Assembly (NCBI GenBank): GCA_018401435.1
Contig: JAGYJW010000010.1
Span: forward strand, 106,248 to 170,247
DNA length: 64,000 nucleotides
Direction: 5' to 3'
Origin: Deltaproteobacteria bacterium
Lineage (GTDB): Bacteria; Myxococcota_A; UBA796; UBA2385
Positions 55,759 to 62,693 of the stretch are shown here, in pieces. The notes below the pieces were generated by a model. The model searched no databases. It was not told where the DNA came from and worked only from the letters and a program-made list of their open reading frames with translations. Numbering within the stretch: the first letter of the stretch is position 1; each line of letters begins with the position of its first letter. A program made the translations under genes and the position numbers.

Positions 55759-57376
55759 TGCACCGCGCGACCGCCTTGCTGCTCTGGACGGCCTGTGCGC
55801 CGGCCAATGTCACGGGCCCGGCGGTCGAGGAGGACCCCGCGGTGGGCGATGGGGCCGATGGCGGCGACGGCGCGTCGGATGGCGACGGCGGCGACGGCGA
55901 GCCCCCGGCCCCTGCGGCCTGCAGCACGACTTCAGCGATCCCTACCGCCGCGAGGGCGACCGCATCGCGTTCCACCTGTGGTGCACCGGCAGCGATGCCG
56001 AAGGCACCGAGCTGACCGTCCTGGGAGCGGGCGAGGCGGCCACCGTGGACCCCCTCACCGGCGAATTCGTCTGGCAGACCGATGGCGCCGACGGCGGGCG
56101 CATCGCCCTCACCCTGTCGGCCAACGCCCCCGGGTCGGGCCGCCTGCCCGAGACCCAGGGCCTGGTCTTCTGGATCGCCGATGACCCCGGCGCGCCCGGG
56201 GCCCGCGATCCCGAGCCCCTGCACTATACCGAAGAGTGGGGGCTGCCCGTCATTCACATCGAGGTGGACGGGCCCATGACCGAGAGCGAGCAGCCCGCGG
56301 TCATCACCGTGCGGGACCAGCAGGTGGACGGCGCCGCCAAGATCCGGGGTGCCAGCAGCACCGGCTATCCCAAAGTAAGCTACACCCTTGATTTTCAAAG
56401 CGATGAGCTGAGCGTGGAGGAGTGGGGGGACAAGAGCCGCGAGCACATGGTGCTGACCACCACCTTCGACGACAACAGCTATGTGCGGCAGAAGCTGAGC
56501 TTCGACCTGTGGCGGGCCATGGCCGTGGCCCAGGATGTGCAACGCCTGACCCCCCGCACCTTCTTTGGGGTGGTCTATATCAACGGCGACTATATCGGCC
56601 TCTATATGGGCTGCGACCGCATCGACGACGAGTTCCTGCGCCATATGGGCTTTGCCGGCGAAGGCAATATGTACAAGGCCATCAGCCACGACGCCAACTT
56701 CAAGCTGACCGGCGCCAATGGCTATGCCAAGACCTGGCTGAGCAGCGGCTACGAGAAGACCGAAGGCCCCGAACCCGACGACTTCGCCGATCTGGACGCG
56801 TTGGTTGCATGGACGGGCAGCACCAACCCAACGACGCTGTGGACCGAAGGGAGCAGCCGGATCGACCTGGACGAGTTCATCGACTGGTTCCTCTTTGTCA
56901 GCGTGGCGCTGGCCCAGGACTCCGCCGGAAAGAACGCCTACCTCTACCACGACGAAGACGGCGGCCAGCTCCGCTTCGTACCCTGGGACTTCAACGACTC
57001 CTGGGGGCAGAACTGGTATACCGCCCGCATAGAGGCTGACGTCATCAACGACTATACGTGGAACAACCGGGTCTTTGAGCTGCTTCAGGCCCACCCGGAC
57101 GCCGCCGCCGAGATTCGCGCCCGCTACCAGCGCCTGCGGGACGGCGGCCCCTTCGATCCGGCCTCTCTACAGGCGCTGCTGGACGGCTACTACGCCACCA
57201 TCACCCCCTCCGCCGAGCGGGATTGGGAGACCTGGGGCAGCACCTACCAGCGCTACGACCGCTGGGCCGGCACGCGCAACGCCTATGGCGACTGGCAGGA
57301 CTTCGAAGGCGAGCGGGCCTATCTGGAGACCTGGATCGCCGACCGCATGGCGGTCATGGACGCCTGGGCCCGCTGA
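55758..57376 (+). pseudogene. CotH kinase-like lipoprotein 3 (one frameshift)
   Basis: A single CotH gene in two frames. ATG 55758 to about 55920 encodes the lipoprotein signal (LLLWTAC) and an Asp-Gly linker. After a shift near 55920 the frame reads LQHDFSDPYRREGDRIAFHL, then continues from VDPLTGEF to DAWAR at 57376. The CotH domain has AAKIRGASSTGYPK, YTLDFQSDELS, DNSYVRQKLSFDLW, VVYINGDYIGLYMGCDRIDD, DLDEFIDWFLFVSVALAQDS and VPWDFNDSWG (second motif Asp replaced by Asn). The shift lies in a GC-rich linker and may be a sequencing error. Restored length is about 539 residues. Confidence 0.8.
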
Positions 57377-57391
57377 GGCCCCAAGCCGGGG

Positions 57392-58093
57392 TCAGTCCGA
57401 CTCGGCGCCTTCGGCCTCTTCTTCGCCGGTCATGGCCAGGATGCGCTCCACGCCCTCAATCTGGGAGAGGTCCCGCACCAGCACGCCCATGGTCGCGCCA
57501 GCTTTGAGGCGGATGCGGTAGACGATGCTGAGCGTCTCGCCAAAACGAAGGGAGCGGCTGGAGGCCAGCTCGAACTCGTCGCAGGCCTGGGTGAGCAGGG
57601 GCACGAGGTCTTCGGCCTTGCATTCCCAGGCGGCCAGGTCGCACCGCAGCGTGAGGGGCGCTGGCTGCGGCCGGGTGCCGGGCAATACCGCGAGCACCAG
57701 CACCGCGAGGATGCAGATGACGACGCCCACCGCGGCGACCGAGAGCTTGCCCACCCCGCAGCCGATGCCGGCGGCCAGGGCCAGGAAGATGAAGGTGATG
57801 TCCCAGGTGGTGCGCAGGCGGGTGCGAAAGCGCACAATCGCCAGGGCGCCCACCAAACTGAAGGCCCGAGCCAGGCTGTCGCCGATGACGATGAGCACCA
57901 TGGCCGCCACCACCGGCAACAGGGCCAGCGAGGCCTGCAGCGAGGGTGACACCGTTCGGTTGGGCACGGACAGGCGGTGGGTGATGCTGACAGCGAGGCC
58001 GAGCGCAAAGGCGCCCACCAGGGCGATGATGACCTCTTGGAGGCCGTTGGCGGGCAGCCCTTCCAAGAGGAGCGCCCGTTCGAGGGGATTCAA
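57392..58093 (-). CDS. DUF4956 membrane protein
   Basis: A 233-residue inner-membrane protein with about four transmembrane segments in the first 140 residues and the DUF4956 landmarks SLVGALAIVRFRTRLRTTWDITFIF (in part) and AAGIGCGVG. The soluble C-terminal domain (about 150-225) has a ferredoxin-like strand pattern (IVYRIRLKAGATMGVLVRDLSQIEGVERI, in part). The function is unknown; in other genomes DUF4956 is often beside VTC-domain and CotH proteins, as here. Start overlaps the VTC stop (ATGA). Convergent with CotH 3. Confidence 0.88.
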   Translation of the reverse strand: MNPLERALLLEGLPANGLQEVIIALVGAFALGLAVSITHRLSVPNRTVSPSLQASLALLPVVAAMVLIVIGDSLARAFSLVGALAIVRFRTRLRTTWDITFIFLALAAGIGCGVGKLSVAAVGVVICILAVLVLAVLPGTRPQPAPLTLRCDLAAWECKAEDLVPLLTQACDEFELASSRSLRFGETLSIVYRIRLKAGATMGVLVRDLSQIEGVERILAMTGEEEAEGAESD

Positions 58094-58914
58094 CCTGCGC
58101 TCCGGTGGTCCAGGTGTCGGCGGATGCTGGGGGGGCAGAAGCGCCGGGCTTCGCCGGGGTGGTGGGCCCGCAGCGTCAGGGCGATGCCCAGGGCGAACTT
58201 GCTGACAGGCTCAGAGGCCAGCCGCAAGCGCCCAACGAGATGCCGCATCCAAGCCGGCTTCTGCTCGTCGTACTTGAGTTCGAGCACCATCCAGCCCTCC
58301 GGCAGCAAGGGCTCGCTGCAGGGGCCGCGAAGGGCGAGGGGGTCGGTCTCGGCCTGGGCGCTGACGTGGTGGTCCAGGGTGAGCCGGGAGCTGCCTTCGA
58401 CGAAGGTCTCGCGCAGATAGGCCACCCGACAGACCACGCCCATGCCCTTGCTGCGGGTGGCTTGCACCCACCGTTCGGCCAGGGGGCGCTGCCGCGCCTT
58501 GCTGCGGGCCACAGAGTCCACCCAAGGCTGCCGCGGGTCGCCCAGGGCCCATTGTTCGGTGTCACCCACCTGCACCCGGTGCTTGATCACGCGGTTGGCC
58601 AGCTTGCGTTTGGCTTCGAGGAAGACGGGGGCCTTGCTGCCGGGCTCGCCATAGGTGCGGATACGCAAGCGGTTGCGGATCCGCAGATCGTCGAGACGCT
58701 GGGCATAACCGTCGAGACAGGCGTCATCGAGGTAGAGGCTGCTCACCCGGTAGCCCACGGGGGGCGCGCCCTGGAAGGGGGACAGCTCGGGCAGCCAGGG
58801 GGCCAGCGAGTCGCCATTGAGGTCGGGCGCAATATGGGCCGCGCAGCTCTCCAGCAGCTCGTGTCGCATGGACACGGGCAAGGCGAATTTGAGCTCGGCG
58901 CGGCCCTCTTTCAT
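58090..58914 (-). CDS. VTC-domain (polyphosphate polymerase-like) protein
   Basis: A 274-residue soluble protein with the VTC tunnel-fold layout. Visible blocks are AELKF (Glu7, Lys9), YRVSSLYLDD at 55-64, RIRNRLRIRTY at 78-88, VFLEAKRK near 97-104, KHRV, VAYLRETFVEGSSRLTLDHHV (abbreviated), MVLELKYDEQKPAW and SEPVSKFALG. These basic and acidic residues line the tunnel in yeast Vtc4, which makes polyphosphate from ATP. Whether this protein polymerises phosphate or transfers a nucleotide/phosphate to a neighbour product is unknown. ATG 58914 overlaps the adaptor stop. Confidence 0.88.
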   Translation of the reverse strand: MKEGRAELKFALPVSMRHELLESCAAHIAPDLNGDSLAPWLPELSPFQGAPPVGYRVSSLYLDDACLDGYAQRLDDLRIRNRLRIRTYGEPGSKAPVFLEAKRKLANRVIKHRVQVGDTEQWALGDPRQPWVDSVARSKARQRPLAERWVQATRSKGMGVVCRVAYLRETFVEGSSRLTLDHHVSAQAETDPLALRGPCSEPLLPEGWMVLELKYDEQKPAWMRHLVGRLRLASEPVSKFALGIALTLRAHHPGEARRFCPPSIRRHLDHRSAG

Positions 58915-59924
58915 GGGGCGCCCCGCGCGATGTGGGCCACGCCGGTAGCGCCCACGGGCAGGGCGCTGTCCAGACGCGCCAGCACCCAGATGACCGGGCC
59001 GCCCACGGTGCGGGGGGTGGAGCGGTCCGACAGCGCGACCAGAGTGCCGGGAATGGGCGCGCCGCCGGTCATGGGCTGAAAGCGCAAGGCGGCCCCGACC
59101 TGCATGTCGCCGCGATCGCGGGCGTCGACCGCGACCTGCACCAGGGTGGGTCCGGGGCCCTGCAGCGAGAGCAGCACGTCGCCGCCGGGGCGGTGCAGCG
59201 TGCCATCGAAGGGGGCGGTCAACAGGGCGCCCTGGGCGCGCTGGCGGGCCTCGTCGGCGGCGGCTCCGGCGGCGCGCCGACGGGCTTCGGCCGCGTCGAT
59301 CTCGGCCTCCCAAGGCAGGTCTCGGGCGCCCGCGACCGCGGCCTGGGCGGCCTTGAGGGCGCGCTCTTGCACCTGGACCTCGAGGTCGGCCAGCTCGGCC
59401 TCCCAGGCGGCGCCGCCCCCCTGGCTGACCAGGGCGCGGTTGAGTTCGGCCGTGCGGCGGGCGCGGGCGAGGTTGGCCCGGGCCAGCTCGACCTGGGCCT
59501 GGGCGGCGACGGCCTGGCCCTGGCGGGCGCCAGCGCGAATGGCGTCGACGTCCGCCGCGGCGGCGACCTGGTCCTCGGTGCGGGCGGTGGCGGCCGCTTC
59601 GAGCACGGGGGCGCGGACCCGGGCCAGCGGGGTGCCGGCAGCGACGCTCTCGCCTTCGGCCTTGTCGTGCAGGAGCAGGATCTCGATGGGGGCGCTGCGA
59701 TCGGCCAGGGCCAGGCCCTCGCTCAGCACCGCCGGGCCGCCGGGCACCGTGCCATCCAGCAGGCGCCAGCGCACCAGTCCCTCGCCGGCATGTTCTACAC
59801 GGTATTCGAGAGCGGGCTCTACGACCCCATTCGCGCGGACCTCACCCGGACCGGCGGCCCAGCCGGCGGCCAGGGCCAGGCCCAGGGCACCCGCCGCACC
59901 CAGGATGAGGCGCAGCGGGTTCAA
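58911..59924 (-). CDS. HlyD-family periplasmic adaptor-like protein
   Basis: A 337-residue protein with one N-terminal membrane anchor (LILGAAGALGLALAAGWAAG), two half-lipoyl segments (GESVAAGTPLARVRAPVLE and LTAPFDGTLHRPGGDVL, the classic pair) and a long alanine-rich helical hairpin between them (about 115-235). The C-terminal beta barrel ends SALPVGATGVAHI. Adaptors of this type bridge an inner-membrane component to the outer membrane, but no ABC or RND partner is encoded here; the DUF4956 protein could be the partner, by inference. Coupled on both sides by ATGA overlaps. Confidence 0.85.
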   Translation of the reverse strand: MNPLRLILGAAGALGLALAAGWAAGPGEVRANGVVEPALEYRVEHAGEGLVRWRLLDGTVPGGPAVLSEGLALADRSAPIEILLLHDKAEGESVAAGTPLARVRAPVLEAAATARTEDQVAAAADVDAIRAGARQGQAVAAQAQVELARANLARARRTAELNRALVSQGGGAAWEAELADLEVQVQERALKAAQAAVAGARDLPWEAEIDAAEARRRAAGAAADEARQRAQGALLTAPFDGTLHRPGGDVLLSLQGPGPTLVQVAVDARDRGDMQVGAALRFQPMTGGAPIPGTLVALSDRSTPRTVGGPVIWVLARLDSALPVGATGVAHIARGAP

Positions 59925-60802
59925 CCGGCCTCCCCGGCCCGCCAGAGGGTTGGGCCCACGCCCTCGGACAGGGTGTAGACGCCATCGTTGCTTGCGGCCA
60001 CGGCCTCGCCATCGGACTCGGGGGGAGGAGGAGCCGAGCAGGCCCCGCCGGACAGGGCCGCGGCGACGTCCTGGTCGGCGCCCACCTCATAGCGCAGCAA
60101 GGCGTGGTCGGTTCGCAGCCACAGGCTGCGGCCGTCGGGGCTGAAGTCGGCCCCCCGCACCGCGCCGGCGCCGGCCGCGTCACCATCGGTGAGGTCCAGG
60201 TGGAGCACCACCTCGCCGGCCTTCCCATCGTTGGCGGCGGTCAGCTCGGGCAGACGCATCAGGTCAGAGCCCGTGGGGTCACGAGAGAATACATAGAGGC
60301 GGCCGTCTCGGGGGTCGGCGATCAGGGCCTCGGCGTCGCGGGCGCCATCGGGCCAACGGAAGGCGAAGCCCTGCAACACAGCCACCCGGCCATCGGCGGT
60401 CACCGTCTCGGGTTCGGGCAGGCGCCAGATGCGGATCTCGCTGCGGCTGGCGTCGTTGTCGCCGATATCACCCACAAAGAGCAGGTCCTGGCCATCCACC
60501 GTGGCTGCGGCGACATCCTCCCAATCCACTTGGTTGGCCCCAGGCAAGGTGAGCGAGCCTCGATCGCTGCCGTCGGTGCCCAGGGCATAGAGGACGCCGT
60601 CGGATCGCCCATCGTCGTTGTGGGTCCACAGCAGGTTGGCGTGGCGCCGGCTGAGGGCCAGGCCAGAGGCCTCGTCCAGCGCCGCCTGGGCCACGGTGCC
60701 CGCCGCCACCGGATCCGAAAAAGAGGGGCAGCCGCCGGTATCCGCCGCGGGAGCGCAGGCGGATCCGGTCGCCAGGGCGACCCCACAGGCCCAGGCCCTC
60801 AT
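59921..60802 (-). CDS. Beta-propeller-like lipoprotein
   Basis: A 293-residue lipoprotein (VALATGSAC, Cys16). Repeated blades such as DEASGLALSRRHANLLWTHND (in part), LLFVGDIGDNDASRSEIRIW, DAEALIADPRDGRLYVFSRD and GADFSPDGRSLWLRTD resemble esterase-like/phytase-like or DUF839 propellers. An Asp-rich GDIGDND motif suggests metal binding. It lies between CotH 4 and the HlyD-like adaptor with overlaps at both ends, so it is an obligate member of the operon. The activity is unknown. Confidence 0.8.
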   Translation of the reverse strand: MRAWACGVALATGSACAPAADTGGCPSFSDPVAAGTVAQAALDEASGLALSRRHANLLWTHNDDGRSDGVLYALGTDGSDRGSLTLPGANQVDWEDVAAATVDGQDLLFVGDIGDNDASRSEIRIWRLPEPETVTADGRVAVLQGFAFRWPDGARDAEALIADPRDGRLYVFSRDPTGSDLMRLPELTAANDGKAGEVVLHLDLTDGDAAGAGAVRGADFSPDGRSLWLRTDHALLRYEVGADQDVAAALSGGACSAPPPPESDGEAVAASNDGVYTLSEGVGPTLWRAGEAG

Positions 60803-62058
60803 CCTTCGGGTCGCTCCCCGATCCAGTACACGACCGAAGCGCGACGGTTCTGCAGCTTGCTGATCATGTCGGCCTGGTAGGCGTTGACATTGGACAGGCT
60901 GTAGTTGCGGTTGGGGTCGGCCTCGACCCAGGGGCGGATCTGGTCGGCGACCTCTTGGGCATAGCCCGCGATGTCTTCGCTCTCGGCAAGCTCCAACGTA
61001 TCGTAGACCCGGTTGGCCCATGCGTCTCGACACTCGGGCACTTCGCGGCAGCGGGCGGACAGGTGTCCGGTGGCCCGGCCCTCGAAGTTGTCGTCGTAAT
61101 AGAAGGTCTCGTCGGTGCCATGGGGCAGGTAGACCAGCTTGCCGCGGGCCGGATCGAAGTAGACGTGGCAGTCGTCGCCGGCAAAGCGGAAGGGGTAGGC
61201 GTCGAAGTTCATGGCGATGGAGCTGCCCGCCCAGTAGCGGTGGAAGGCGTCCCAATCCAGGTATTCGCCAGCCGCCGCCAAGGCCTCGGGCCCCGAGGAC
61301 TCCAAGGCGTCGGCCACCGCCTGCAGCGACGTGCGATCGTCCTCGCCCACCTCGTGCTGGAAGTAGAGGTCATTCTGCACATAGTCGTCGGTGAAGTCGC
61401 CGTCGTGCTGCTCCCACATGGAGCCCAGGGGCTCCTCGAACCAGCCCTTCAAGAAGATGTCGTCCAGGGTGTCGAGCAGGGTGAAGAGCCCGTAGAGCTC
61501 GCCATTGACGTAGACCACCGCGTGGTGGGCGCGCGACGCGGGCACGCCGGCCATCCGGTAGATCCGGTAGGCGACCCGCTCGTGCATCATGGAGTAGTCT
61601 TCATTCATGCCCTGGAAGGTCAGGCCCTTGAGGCCGAGAAAGCGGTCCGGCCCCTCATCGTACCGATTGAAGTCCAACTTGAAGGAAGATTTCTCACTGA
61701 AGGGCCGCCAGGAGTTCTCGCCCTTGGTGCGAATGCCGATGGGGCCGAAGCGCACGCCCTGCCAGATCAGCGTGGCCTCGGTGTATTCATAGGGATCCGT
61801 GCGCAGGTTGGCCAGGCTGTCATCCGAGATCTCGAGTTCGAAGACCGGCAGCTCGTCCTCGTTGAAGAGCACGGAGCTGTCGTTGGGAAGCCCGGTGATG
61901 GACTCGACCTCGTCGTCGCGCACCCCCGTCCAATCGCCGGGGTCCACGCCGCCGTCGGCGCCGTCGCCCACTGCGCCAGAGTCACCGTCTACGGGCCGAG
62001 AGAAGCTGCCCTTCCCGCTGCCGGGGGAGCAGGCCAGAGCCATCAGGAGGAGGAGCAT
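60799..62058 (-). CDS. CotH kinase-like lipoprotein 4
   Basis: A 419-residue lipoprotein (MLLLLMALAC, Cys10) with linker DGDSGAVGDGADGG. The CotH domain is nearly canonical in its first half: IGIRTKGENSWRPFSEKSSF, KLDFNRYDEGPDRFLGLKGL (conserved Lys and FG-L), NEDYSMMHERVAYRIYRMAG, VVYVNGELYGLFTLLDTLDD. The late motif is LPHGTDETF in place of W-D-x-D, preceded by SIAMNFDAYPF. It sits in the operon that also encodes VTC and DUF4956 proteins. Start overlaps the LTD stop (TGATG). Confidence 0.9.
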   Translation of the reverse strand: MLLLLMALACSPGSGKGSFSRPVDGDSGAVGDGADGGVDPGDWTGVRDDEVESITGLPNDSSVLFNEDELPVFELEISDDSLANLRTDPYEYTEATLIWQGVRFGPIGIRTKGENSWRPFSEKSSFKLDFNRYDEGPDRFLGLKGLTFQGMNEDYSMMHERVAYRIYRMAGVPASRAHHAVVYVNGELYGLFTLLDTLDDIFLKGWFEEPLGSMWEQHDGDFTDDYVQNDLYFQHEVGEDDRTSLQAVADALESSGPEALAAAGEYLDWDAFHRYWAGSSIAMNFDAYPFRFAGDDCHVYFDPARGKLVYLPHGTDETFYYDDNFEGRATGHLSARCREVPECRDAWANRVYDTLELAESEDIAGYAQEVADQIRPWVEADPNRNYSLSNVNAYQADMISKLQNRRASVVYWIGERPEG

Positions 62059-62693
62059 CAGGGGTCCAGTGCCGCAGCGGCGGCGTTGCTGAGTCCCGGT
62101 GTGGCGGGGGCCAGCAGGTGCAAGGCGCCGGCATCGGGCCAGCGGCCCGCGACCTGCCCGCCATCCAGGTTGCCATAGGACAGCTGGTCCAGGGGCACGC
62201 CATCGGGGTCAAAGAGGCCCAGGTCTTCGCCTTCGGCCCCCAGCTTGAAGTCGAGGTGGTTGGGGCCTGCGTCGCCCTCGCCATCGGCGAGCAGCACCAG
62301 AAAGCCGCCGGCCGGAAGGCTGAGGGCCCCCAGCCGGTGCTTTCGGGGGTCCGCCAGGTCGTCGGTGATGAAGAAGCCGGTCAGCTCTACATCGTGGTCC
62401 GAGGGGTTGTGCAGCTCGATCCAGTCCGGCGTGGCCTCGGCATCATCGGGGTCCACCGCGACGCCTGAGTTGGCCGCCATGAACTCGTTGATCACCAGGC
62501 GAAAGGTGCCCGGAGGCAGGACCTCGCCCGTGTCGCCATCGTCCCCGTCGACGCCATCTCCGCCATCGGCGCCCACGACGGGATCACCGCTGTCGTCCCC
62601 GCCATCGGCGGGGTCGTCCACGAAGGCGTTGCAGCCGAAGCAAAGCAGCGCGAGCCCGAGGCTCGGGCGCGTAAACCGCAGGTCAAGGAGCAC
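62058..62693 (-). CDS. Lamin-tail-domain (LTD) lipoprotein 2
   Basis: A 211-residue lipoprotein. GTG 62693 gives signal VLLDLRFTRPSLGLALLCFGC and overlaps the beta-helix gene by 11 bp; no other plausible start codon precedes the lipobox. The Asp-Gly linker (DGGDGVDGDDGDTG) leads into the LTD: LVINEFMAANSG, DWIELHNPSDHDVELTGFFI, AGGFLVLLADGEGD, LDFKLGAEGEDLGLF and QVAGRWPDAGALHLL. It pairs with CotH 4 exactly as LTD 1 pairs with CotH 3. Confidence 0.88.
   Translation of the reverse strand: MLLDLRFTRPSLGLALLCFGCNAFVDDPADGGDDSGDPVVGADGGDGVDGDDGDTGEVLPPGTFRLVINEFMAANSGVAVDPDDAEATPDWIELHNPSDHDVELTGFFITDDLADPRKHRLGALSLPAGGFLVLLADGEGDAGPNHLDFKLGAEGEDLGLFDPDGVPLDQLSYGNLDGGQVAGRWPDAGALHLLAPATPGLSNAAAAALDP

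Noticed and set aside
57376..57395. Terminator hairpin between CotH 3 and DUF4956
   Set aside because: GGCCCC and GGGGTC can pair around a five-base loop, but the stem is short, lacks a T-tract and is expected by chance in this composition.
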